A stretch of 64,000 nucleotides of DNA from Rostrohypoxylon terebratum (taxonomy: Eukaryota > Ascomycota > Sordariomycetes > Xylariales > Hypoxylaceae): the NCBI GenBank assembly GCA_022497145.1, contig MU385856.1, forward strand, positions 310,001 through 374,000, given 5' to 3'. This document shows, piece by piece, positions 33,766-44,317 of this stretch; within the stretch, counting starts at the first letter, position 1, and each line of letters opens with the position of its first letter. The translations under genes were made by a program, and so were the position numbers. The notes beneath the pieces are model-generated. The model saw only the letters and a list, made by a program, of their open reading frames with translations. It made no database searches and was not told where the DNA came from.

Positions 33766-35640
33766 GTTAGATCCCCTGAAAATCACAACATGAGTTGCAG
33801 CCCGACCCTCTTGATAAAGTAGAGTGCCTTAGCCCTACTCATTTTGAATTCTTGACCAATGTGGCGATGCCACCTCTACGTTTCAGGTGATGCTCCGTTA
33901 TCACAGCATTCCCACTTGGTGCGATGTATTGTACCATAGTATGAGTCGATTTCTTTGTGCAAGAGTCGGGTTTTATGCACGATTTTACGTAGAACCAATA
34001 ATACTACGAAACGGACTTGGTTAGCCAGAATATTACGGACGATCTTGGAGTAGTAGAAGGGGACAGATAACGCCTAGTCTGTGGTAAGAGTACACTACTA
34101 TAGCTTCACGTCTAGACATCCCCAAGATAGAACGACAAAATAGTATCTATATTGGAAAGGAGAATTATACAGAATACTGAGGGACGGCCTGAGTGATTGA
34201 GATTTGCTTGTGAGGGGGTAAATTGACATATGTGCGTGGTGCACGAGGAGAAGACTAACCTAGGAGAAGGGCAGTCAGGATGTGGCGTGGATCTCGGATA
34301 GGGAACGAGTAAATTGCTCAATAATAATGAACTAGGACGGAACAATTCGTGATGATTTCTTTTGAGTCGAGGAAGAATAAGTACGTTCGGGTGGCTCATG
34401 ACCTAGGGTTGTTGACGCTACTAAATGCGATCTCCACATCCACATATGATAGATAACACCCAAGAAAATATAGAAAAAATTCGATGAATGTAGTATTTTA
34501 TATGTCGGTAGTCAGAGATAGGTACTCACTCACTTAGGTATTGTTCGATATATGCCTTGATAGGTGCGATATGAAGTTGCTGGAGGCTGAGTAAGACAAC
34601 AAGTCAAAGGGAGAACTTACTACTAATGGTGATTCGTGAACATATTATACTACCTACCTAAGACTTAAGTACCCAGAGCCCTAGATTCTAGAAAGGGCGA
34701 GGTAATTAAGTTTTACCAAAAGAACGCCATTTAGCTATACCCTATGATATTATGTGAAACCATAGCGACCATAGTTCATGACCGAGTATATGTGTGTAAC
34801 CAACAACCGATACAACCGACTGCCAAACGCTTACCAACAACACACTCACCTCTTCTCTATTCATTTACACATAAGTGCAGTTTTGATGAATTCTTACTGA
34901 CGTAATCAACCGTTAAGAAACAGAGAATAGTATCATGGTTACTCCAGTCCAAGACTTTATAATACCTAATGAATATCTTGGTTCTGCGATATTAGAAAAG
35001 GGGGAAGATTGGAGAAATTTACGGTTAGTTACGGTCAAACGGAACGGTGGCGGCAGCTGAATAAAATAATATGCACATAATCTTGCATTAAATTGGGGCA
35101 GTACCCGATAGTACGATCTGGAAGACTGAAAGGACCTTCCAGGGCAGTTAAATGCCTGTTAAATGGCCGTTAATTGGATCTCATCTTGGAATCCCCAAAT
35201 CAAAAAAATGTTCCAATGTTCATAACAAAACCCCATCTCTTCACCGCTGTACCCGAATAGCGCTGACTACGTATACATTTTAGAAGAGGCGAAATCTTAG
35301 TACGGTTTTGCTACGAATCCCTAGAAGCTTCTGCTTCGTCGCTCATCTTCTTGTCTTCTCATGTTAGGTTGTCCAGTTAATACTTGAGCTACTGAGCTTA
35401 ACAGTCAGATGTGCAGAAATTAGCACCAATGCAGTCGAGAGTCGACTAATGGTGGTGGGCGGACCAATACGAAGTGCTATACGAAGTACTGTGACTCGCC
35501 AATACAAGACATTTCTTCCATCCATGGATGTCCCCCACTACTCATTTTTGACTCTTTTCGTAGCCGCCTTCGGTAAAATTTAGGCGCCTCAAAAATCATC
35601 CAGTTCCCAAGGCAAATCTTGGAAGTTAACAGAAGGCGCA
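33766..35640. other. Intergenic region, nothing recognised
   Basis: About 1.9 kb of AT-rich DNA between two plus-strand genes. No gene, RNA or clear repeat was found. The last few hundred bases should include the promoter of the RING gene. Confidence 0.5.
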
Positions 35641-38600
35641 ATGGCTTCCTCAAGGCCTGGAGTGGATTTGGAGAAGGAGTTGACCTGTTCGGTGAGTACA
35701 TCATAATAGCTCCAACTTTTTAGAAGGCTTCCCCTGGAGTTTCCCTTGAAATAATTGCGGGGTGACTTGGGGGGACTTGGACTCAGGGACTTGGACTTGG
35801 GCAACTAGGAGGGAAAGAGAGACTTGAAGTTTGAACTAAACCTTGAACCTTGGAACTAACCAACTCTTTAGATTTGTACTGATATTCTTTACCAACCTTT
35901 AACTTTACTCGACTGTCTGCACACTTTTTGCGGTTCTTGTTTGAAGGACTGGTTTGGATGGCAACAAACCGTAGCCGAAAATTCGCCCAACCCTCCCACT
36001 CCAGGCTCTCAAAGATTCACCTGCCCATCTTGTCGTGCCTTCGTCCGCGATACTCGCCACAATGCTACTGTCAACACTTTGCTCGAAATGTACCTGGCCG
36101 CGAACCCGGACAAGGCTAGAACGGAGGAGGAGAAAGAGGAAATGCGTCAAAAATACAAACCCGGAGATAATGTCTTACCACGGGTGCGCGTGCCTTACAA
36201 GTCGCCCGAGGAGAGGCGGATAGAGGAAATGGAGAGGCGGATGTTGGAGGAAGCGCGACAGTTAAGCCTGCACGATGCAGGTGTCGATGCGGCTGAGTCC
36301 TCTAGGACGGGGCGGTATCGTGATTACAATCGCTCCGAAGATAGGAGGGGTAGGTCGGACAGGGACAGTAGCCGGGAGACCCGGCGTCGGGACACGCACG
36401 ATCGCGCTCGGAGGGATGACGAGCACAGACGTCGGGTTGATTCGACCGGCATGTTGCAACCCGACTTATCCTCGGATGAACGGCGACGTCATAGTAGCGA
36501 ATCACAACATCGCTCGCGTGAATCATCCCAAATCAGGAGGAGACAAGTAGAGCACCAGTCATCCATACGGTCACTGATTAGTTCATCTAATGTCGATTTC
36601 CGGGATATAGAACGAGAAATAGAAGAGTTCGCTCGTCAAATTCAGGAAGAAGGCCTCTTAGACGGTCTAGACCTAGACAACATCGACCTGGCCCAAAATG
36701 ACGACCTGAGCCGAAAGATCACCGAAGCATATCGACGAAGGCAGAGAGAGCGTGCTCGTGCCCATCAGCCTACCCATCAGCCTACTCATCAGCCTAGGAT
36801 GAGCGATCCCGTTGTTGCGTCTCACCGATCTGAACAGGTCTCGCCTGCGCCACGGCCTCTTTTAGCAGACGCATCTCGACCTGCCAGTCGACCGAGGTCA
36901 AGTTCGGCAACTAGTAGACCACATACTAGTCAAAGCCAGGTGGACGACCGCAGTCGCCCTCCTATCACATCAACTCACCTTGAAGTTCGTGCAGATCCAG
37001 AAAGGCGGCACAGGAGAAGGACTTCTAGTGGCGCGAGAAGTGCAACCGATCCTGTTCGACCAGGGACGGCCGACACTAACCCAGCGGCAAGGTCGCAAAC
37101 AGACTTAGTCTCCAGACCACAAACATCCGATCCATCATCTCGTCGCCCTTCCATTTCAGAATCGAGAAGCACCAGTATGCCTACGTCGGCCTCTGCTGTG
37201 CAGCTATCGTCGACGACGTTAGTTAACGATACTCGACCCAAGGATCTTTCGTTCAGTGGGCGGGCATCTGCTACTCAGGTTCCATCAGCGCCCTCTCCGG
37301 AAATTCAATCTGACGATTCTGGTAAAGAACGCCCTAAGCGAACGCGACGGCCGTCAAGTCTCGTAGTCGCGCCACAATCGCCGTTGCCTAGTCTTGGACT
37401 TATATCATCGTCTACACATCAGACGCACCATCAACGAACACGATCTCAATATTACCAAGAACCCTCAATCACGTGCTCACGCTGCAGGCGGCCCCATATC
37501 GAATATGAACTTCATTATAACTGTTCACATTGCGCCAACGGTCAATGGAATATTTGTTTGAGTTGCTATCGCAGTGGGAAAGGATGTAATCATTGGTTTG
37601 GTTTTGGATATGCGGCCTTTAAAAATTGGGAAAGAGCTCGAGCAAACGATCACGAAGATTTGGAACCGCCACACATGTTGACCTCTTGTCGATACAGGCA
37701 GCCTAAATATGCACCTGGCGGAGCTGAAGGGCGAAGAACGGTTACGACGGATGACCCAACTAACCGCTTAGAGAGCGGCATGTTTTGCTCACGATGCTTC
37801 GCCTGGGCCAATGAGTGTTTCTGGCGATGCGATTCTTGCAACGAGGGCGACTGGGGTTTCTGCAATAATTGTGTGAATACGGGCAAATGCTGTACTCATC
37901 CCCTCCTACCTCTGACTTATGTCGCACCCGCGTCAGGTTCACATACCCCGCCAACCAGCCCCCGAATACCAAAACGCCCGCGAGGAGCCACCTTATCCAC
38001 AGGACCAAATGCCGTCAATCTTGGGAGTTTCAAATCGCTTACTTTCACTATGACCTGCGAGATTTGCCGGGAGGCTATTCTGCCTCATCATCGAAGATAC
38101 CATTGTCCGGAGTGTACCAGTACGGCCTATCCGGACGCGCAAAAAGGCGATTACGAAATTTGTGTGGATTGTTATGCTAGTGCGGTCCACAATAAACGCA
38201 TATCCGATGAAAATGGCCACGCGGGCTGGAGGCGCTGCCTGAAGGGTCATAGAATGGGTATCGTCGGTTTTACAGAGGGGCAAAGACGCAGCATATTTAG
38301 AGATATAGTGGGTGGCCGAAACCTTCGTATGGAATCTTACGAGGGAACAATTAGTCCGAGCGAGGAGGAGTCCCCTAGGGGAGAATCACATTTGCAAAGA
38401 TGGAGCTGGAAGACCGAGAACGGATCGAGACTCGAGAAATTCGTCGCAGCAGACGTAGCTGATACGGCGCCCTCATTAGGCACAGAGCTCTTCCCTCCCG
38501 ACGGAGGCGCGGGCCTCAAGGCGATCGCGAGATGGTCTTGGTATCCTAAAGCAGGTACTGTAGACGAGTTGTTATTCCCTAAGGGATCGGAAGTTAGGGA

Positions 38601-38691
38601 GGTGGAAGACGTGAACGGAGAATGGTTGTTCGGTAGCTATATGGGTGCTGAGGGGTTGTTTCCCGCACCATACGTGAGGATTATCGAATAG
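35641..38691 (+). CDS. RING / Cys-rich zinc-finger / SH3 protein, probable E3 ubiquitin ligase
   Basis: Two exons (35641-35691 and 35872-38691) give 956 residues. The first exon has only 17 codons. The 180-bp intron falls between the first two zinc ligands, so the RING finger appears only after splicing: C16, C19, C32, H34, C37, C40, C68, C71, a perfect C3HC4 pattern. A charged helix follows (about residues 75-130). Next is a long disordered Arg/Ser/Pro region with a tandem HQPT repeat near 36763. Three Cys/His-rich modules follow (CSRCRRPHIEYELHYNCSHC, CSRCFAWANECFWRCDSCN, CEICREAILPHHRRYHCPEC), the last ZZ-like. The C-terminal SH3 domain (about residues 895-956) has LKAIARWSWYP, ELLFPKGSEV and GLFPAPYVRII. 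This suggests a cytosolic E3 that docks on proline-rich partners; the target is unknown. Confidence 0.88.
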
Positions 38692-39254
38692 CGACGTTAT
38701 GAAGGCTACGAGGATGAATGATGAAGCGTTATAAGGATTGGATCTATCACTATTTTTCTAGCATTTATTTGTAGGTATGCATGGATTGGACGGGGGGTAG
38801 GTGAAGTGCGGATGAGGAGTTTGATGATACCTAGCTCGTTGCGCAATTTATATGTGTATATGCTTTTGTGATTGACGGCTGTTGACAGTGAGATTTGAAA
38901 AGAATTTGTCTATTATTGAGAACCTTAGTGTATGAAAGCAATAAGAATGTGTACTATGGGTTTATGGCGATGCTTTCTCTACCTTTTTTGTCCACGCGTA
39001 CTAATTTTAGGGGACTACCCGCTATCCATGCGCTATACCGGTACATTATAGCGCTGTCCATGGCCCAGAAAACGGCCGACAGCGGAAACCGGGATGACGT
39101 GCTTACCATTGCGTGCCGGCTAGCTGGAACCGAGCCGGTAACAAAAGTGCCCCGCCAAAATTATTTCTAAGACATTTCCTCTCCCGTCACATCCTATCCT
39201 CACACCACGCCGCCAGAGCGAGAGGAATTGGTGGTATAAGGACCGACACACACC
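38692..39254. other. Intergenic spacer
   Basis: 3' flank of the RING gene and promoter of the cysteine synthase gene. No gene or clear regulatory motif was identified. Confidence 0.55.
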
Positions 39255-40556
39255 ATGTTCCGACACAGCGTGCGACGAATATCGACGACGGCGCGCAGGG
39301 CCGCGGCCGCGGCTGCTCCCGTTGCTGCGAAGCCCCCGAACCCGCATACATTGGCCGTGTCCAAGGCGCAGGGGATCGCGAAGGGGTTGACTGGAGGTAC
39401 GAGGGCCTGTCTTTTTCCCTCCATGACATGACTCTCTCTCTCTCTCTATACCAGCATGGAGTTTCTATTTATATAAATTCTAGACTTTCAACTCGGGACA
39501 CAAGAGAGAAGACATGATTAAAGACCTAGAGATCGCTAACCCAAACCCTCTCCTCTAGCAATCGGCAACACCCCCCTCATCCGCATGAACCACCTCTCCG
39601 AACAGACCGGCTGCGAAGTCCTGGGCAAAGCCGAATTCATGAACCCAGGCGGGTCGGTCAAGGACCGCGCGGCGCTGTACGTGGTGCTGGACGCGGAGGA
39701 ACGGGGGCTGCTGAAGCCGGGCGGCACGGTCGTCGAGGGCACGGCGGGCAACACGGGGATCGGGCTCGCGCACGTGTGCCGGTCGCGCGGGTACAAGCTC
39801 GTGATCTACATGCCGAACACGCAGTCGCAGGGCAAGATCGACCTGCTGCGGCTGCTCGGCGCGGAGGTGTACCCCGTGCCCGCCGTCGCGTTCGATAACC
39901 CGCAGAACTACAACCACCAGGCGCGGCGCCACGCCGAGAGGCTCGACAACGCCGTCTGGACGAACCAGTTCGATAACACGGCCAATCGCAGAGCGCATAT
40001 CGAGACCACGGGACCGGAGATTTGGACTCAGACGGAGGGGAAGGTCGATGCGTTTACGTGCGCGACGGGTACTGCGGGCACGCTTGCGGGCGTCACGAGG
40101 TACTTGAAGGAGGCGTCCGGCGGTAGGGTCAAGGCGTACCTGGCTGACCCGCCCGGGTCCGTGTTGCACTCGTACATACAATCCGGCGGCAAGCTCGTCG
40201 AGCGCAGCGGCGGCAGCATCACGGAGGGGATCGGGCAGGGTCGGATTACGGATAACTTGGCCCCTGACCTAAAGCTGCTCGACGGGAGTCTGCATATCGC
40301 GGACGAGAAGAGCATCGGTATGGTCTACCGGTGTCTGGATGAGGAGGGTCTGTATCTGGGCGCTAGCTCGGCGCTGAACGTCGTCGCTGCGAAGGAGGTC
40401 GCGGAGCTGTTGGGTCCCGGACATACGGTGGTCACAATGCTGTGTGATGGCGCGTATAGGTACGCCGATAGGTTGTTCTCGAAGAAGTGGCTCGAGAGCA
40501 AGAGCTTGTTGAGCGCCGTGCCGAAGGGGTTGGAGAAGTACATTGTGCTGCCTTGA
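39255..40556 (+). CDS. Cysteine synthase-like PLP enzyme, mitochondrial type
   Basis: Two exons (39255-39396, 39559-40556) encode 379 residues. The start MFRHSVRRISTTARRAAAAA is a typical mitochondrial presequence. The 162-bp intron, long for this window, contains a CT repeat (39432-39447). The beta-family PLP fold is clear: IGNTPLIRMNHLSEQTGC, then KAEFMNPGGSVKDRAA with the PLP lysine K82, EGTAGNTGIGLAHVC as the substrate-binding Asn loop, and FTCATGTAGTLAGVTRYL as the phosphate-binding loop. It resembles the fungal mitochondrial cysteine synthase 2 group (yeast Mcy1, fission yeast Cys12) more than the cytosolic type, by the spacing of blocks. It would condense O-acetylserine with sulfide, but some members have weak or other activities. 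The gene is very GC-rich, with long antisense frames. Confidence 0.9.
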
Positions 40557-40885
40557 GCTAGGTGAAAAGAAAAAAAAGGGGTGTAAAAATAAAGAGTGGG
40601 GAGAAAGACTTGGGTTAGTTGGGACGAAGGCGTTCAAATAAATGCGCATATGCATACGAGCAAGCAAGAGGTTAGATAGGGGTCGCTTGATACGATAGAT
40701 CGGGCGTGCCGCTCTGTAAATACTGTATGTACAAGTACAATTACGGCGATAGCTAGGTATTGTTACATCTGAACTGATCTAGATCTTATGCGATCCGGCC
40801 TGGCCTACACCGAATTTTATACAAGCTTGGCCTGGCGTAGTTTATATAGACTACTTCCTCTCGTCCTTATATTTTATTTATTTCT
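40557..40885. other. Convergent 3' spacer
   Basis: 329 bp between the 3' ends of the cysteine synthase gene and the minus-strand gene at 40886. No feature is seen beyond an A-rich stretch near 40565-40600. Confidence 0.6.
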
Positions 40886-42172
40886 TCATTTGCTTTCTTC
40901 CTCTACCTCGGCTTCCTGCTCGCTCTCCTCCGCGGCCTTACGCTCGAACACCTTCTGCCACGCGTCTTGTCCTTTATACAGCGAATTCTCCTTATCCTTT
41001 TGAACTTCGGCCGCGAGGATATCCCGGCGCGTCTGTAGCTTCGTCACTAGCTCTTCGTGTTGGGGATAGGATTGGAGGACCTTGATGGCGGTGTCGAGAC
41101 CGTATAGCCACGGCGCCGCTAGCTTAACGAATTTGTTGGGTTCGGCGATGTATTCGAGCGTCCCCTTAGGGGCGAACAATGCCTCGGGCTGTGTCTGCCG
41201 CAACGCCTTGCCCTCGTCCCATAGCACCACGAGCTTTGTCGCGTACTTGGCTATCTTACTCACAAGATCCGGGTCTACTTCAGCGTCCTGCTTCAATGCT
41301 AATGCGGCAGCTAGGTGAAGCGGTGATAGAAGAACCATCGGGTCCCTGTGTAACGGCAGCATGCCTTGGAGGCTCTCATCCGGTATTGCGGAAGACGAGG
41401 GTTGGTGGTCCTCCTCCTCTAGCATCTCGACTACCATCTCGGCCCAGCGCAACGCCTGAGCAGTCTGCTCGGGGTCCCAGTCGGATTCTACGGCCTTCAT
41501 CTGCACGTGGTGCAGTATCTCGGTGACTTTCTCACTGTGATCGAGCTTGAATCCCGTGTGCTTGACGCTGCGCGCTAGCTCGATGACGCGGTAGATTTGG
41601 CCCTTCTCGCCGACTATCCGCGTAAGCTTGGCTATTTTGTCCACTTTCAATTTTCGGTTGGCGACGTTAAGTCCCTGGATCAGCGGGCGCAGGTTGTTGA
41701 AGTCTTGGGGTGTGTCGAAGAGGGCGAGGGCGCGAAATAAGGATTTGACAGAATTGGGAATACCGACGAAGGGGCTCTGGTACCGGAACTTGAAGACCTC
41801 GCTATCGATTTCGATCGTTATAGGGTCAGATTGTAGTGCCTTCTCATACTTCTTGGCGTGGATCTTCTTCCGCTGGACTTTGGGAAGGTAGCCCGGTAGG
41901 ATGATCTTGTGTCGGATTTCGGCGAGGACGGCTTCTAATTCGGGAGTGGACGCTTTTGAGAAGTATACCATTTCCTCTGGTTTCATAGTTAGCTCATGTA
42001 TCGGGCAGATCATAATATATATATAGGGTTATGTACTATTTTGTCGAGCGGTAGACGAGAATGTCCGTTGTGTAAGTGTCGCTGTCGCTGTGGCTGTCGC
42101 TATCCTCCTCGCCGCGAATTCGAAGATGCCATTGTTGGCGCAAAATGCGCCGTGCGCCAATTTTCTCGACAT
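40886..42172 (-). CDS. Conserved-looking mitochondrial protein of unknown function
   Basis: I propose two minus-strand exons (42172-42037, then 41976-40886) giving 408 residues. Exon 1 starts MSRKLAHGAFCANNGIFEFA and contains AARRIATATATATLTQRTFS, a strong mitochondrial presequence. It is joined through an intron of exactly 60 bp with GTACAT donor, GAGCTAACTATG branch region and CAG acceptor. A simple open frame from ATG 42013 (MICPIHELTM) also exists, but it starts inside this intron and lacks the presequence. The mature part is soluble and helical (KEMVYFSKASTPELEAVLAE, NSVKSLFRALALFDTPQDFN) and ends acidic. I do not recognise the family. Its promoter is shared with mitoribosomal bL19m, so a role in mitochondrial gene expression is possible. 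Confidence 0.8.
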
Positions 42173-42527
42173 ATTTCCGGTATGTGCCATCAATTGAACG
42201 CCATTCAGCTTGAGGTACTCTTCCTCCGTGTACCAAATCGCTAACGTCGTCGAAGTCGTTCAAGTTCCGCAGGTCGAGTCGAAGTATGTATTATGTGTAA
42301 TGTATTATAGTACAAAAATCCCCCCAAATCTCAAAAATTCAGACTGATGATCGGACCCCACGAATGCCAAGACCCGACACCCGCAAGAAATTTCCTCCAT
42401 CCGTTTCCTTATCGATAGGCACTTTCCGGACCCACACCTTCAATTGCTTCAAGATTTCGACCTTCGTCTGTCCCGCAACCCATTTTCACATCCGAGACGA
42501 GTAGCTGCAAAGGGATATACGCGCAGC
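42173..42527. promoter_or_regulatory. Bidirectional promoter of two mitochondrial-protein genes
   Basis: Only 355 bp separate the start codons of the 408-aa mitochondrial protein (minus) and bL19m (plus), so both promoters must lie here. No TATA-like element is obvious. I assign no specific factor. Confidence 0.6.
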
Positions 42528-43368
42528 ATGATCACTCAATCGACGCGGCGGCCCCTGAGCAGCTGGAAAGCCGTGCTCAGGCGTGCGCGCCAGCAGCAGC
42601 AGCGAACCCCAGCCATATACCGATCAATGGCCACCGAAACCACTCCCACCAAGCCCATTTCCACACCACCACCACCACCACCACCACTACCAGCAACAGC
42701 AAAGCCTCCCACCTCCAAACCCTCCCCAGCCGGCGTCCAGCCGCAGAGAATAACATTCCGTACGCAACCCCCTCTTTCATCCCCTAGAAATCGGAAAACC
42801 CCCCTCAACTAACGTAACCCCCTCCACAGACGCCATAAGATCCTCCACGAACCCAAACCACCGAATCCGCACCGCCTTCGCGATCTACCCGCGCGTGCCC
42901 TCGGCGCGCAAAGCGAACCCCGCCGCCCTCGAAGCCTACCACAAGCAGCAGCAGCGGCGCCTAGACCGGACGGGAGCCCGGACGGCGCTGTTCTCGAAGA
43001 AGAACCCGGACTGCGCGAAGCCCGGCGACGTGCTGCAGGTGACCACGCGCAAGGGCGGCGGCGAGCCCTTCGCCGGCGTCTGCCTGTCCATCCGCCGCGC
43101 CGGCGTCGACACCGCCATCCTCCTGCGCAACCACATCGCCAAGGTCCCCGTCGAGATGTGGTTCAAGATCTACTCCCCCAACGTCCAGGGCATCGAGATC
43201 GTCTGGCGACGCCCCAAGCGCGCCCGCAGGGCCAGGTTGACCTATATGCGCAAGCCCAAGCACGATATGGGCAATATCGATCACCTTGTCGAGGCTTGGA
43301 GGCGCTCGAGGAATGTGTTCACGTCGAAGGGCAAGAACAAGGGAGTGCAGAGAGGGCTCAGGCGGTAA
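42528..43368 (+). CDS. IMG1: Mitochondrial large-subunit ribosomal protein bL19m
   Basis: Two exons (42528-42759, 42830-43368; 70-bp intron) encode 256 residues. The first 75 or so residues are a basic mitochondrial presequence plus a proline-rich linker (a CCA repeat encodes seven prolines in STPPPPPPPLP). The L19 domain follows: KPGDVLQVTT, GEPFAGVCLSIRRAGVDTAI, VPVEMWFKIYSPNVQGIEIV and RRPKRARRARLTYMRKPKHD. bL19m lies in the 54S subunit near the inter-subunit bridge. The first ATG is used because no in-frame ATG lies upstream; an internal Met (RSMATETT) exists but would drop most of the presequence. The C-terminus is longer than bacterial L19, as in fungi. Confidence 0.92.
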
Positions 43369-44317
43369 GCTGGGTGATGTTCGTGGTGGTGGTGGTGATG
43401 ATGAGATGGCAGGAAGTGCGGAAAGACTTGGAAGAGAGGCTGGCAGAATCGTGCTCTCTTCGATGGTCTTGGTGAAGTCGGTGTGTTTCGCATATAAACA
43501 TATCGGTTCTGTAGACGTGTACCATATGAACATACTATCTACCAAATGCCCAAAAATACTGATAGCCTACAAAGGCTCTCAATTACTTCAGCACAGCTCT
43601 CAGGGGTGCTTCTTGTCCTTATGTCCATCTACTTGGTGGCCAAGATGACCACTCCACCCGCCAAAAGAGCTCGATACATATGAAAGAGTGATGAATGCAC
43701 ATTTTAATTCACAATTCGTCAAGCGATAGGGCAATATAGAAATAATTCGCATTGATGAAGCACTGACTATTTAGCTAGCTGAATACCTACCCACATAAAC
43801 TAAGATAATATATATATATATATATAAATAAGAAGAGTAATCCGTTGCTCAGCTGACCATAGCTCAGTCTTAATATGAAGATGAGACAAATATACCGTCC
43901 CTTGTAGGCTATCCTGGTCCCACGTATCCTGCCGAGTCCGCATAACCTGAACGTGACGTTTCAAAGAAAAAAGTGAAATATTGCATATCCCCCTCTCTAT
44001 CCTAAGCCCGAGCTGCCATCTCTAATGTTGTCTGTGCAGTGTATGCAATCCTGGTCTAATTCGCTCATCGTCCCCCTATTTTATCTCGTCATGACAAAAG
44101 AATGAAGAGATGTAACTCATCCTGTGCTCCCAAGATACCACTGTACTCTCGGTCCTGTTCGTCGCGGCCATCGAGAGTTATAGGATCCTGACCGCCGTCC
44201 AATCTGTTCGTTAAGGCGAGCGCTGCCCGGCGTTGGCTGCGACGCCGCTCGTCCGGGTTGGTTTGCGGGGTTCTTCGGTTTTGACGACTTCACCCACCCA
44301 CGCGGGCCTTGACTCCA
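43369..44317. other. Convergent 3' spacer with TA repeat
   Basis: 949 bp between bL19m and the TRK gene 3' ends. An AT dinucleotide repeat lies at 43808-43826. No gene is supported. Confidence 0.6.

Noticed and set aside
39555..40181. 208-codon antisense frame over cysteine synthase
   Set aside because: Same cause; the sense strand encodes a full PLP enzyme.
42961..43545. 194-codon antisense frame over bL19m
   Set aside because: Alanine/glycine/aspartate-rich mirror frame of a ribosomal protein exon.
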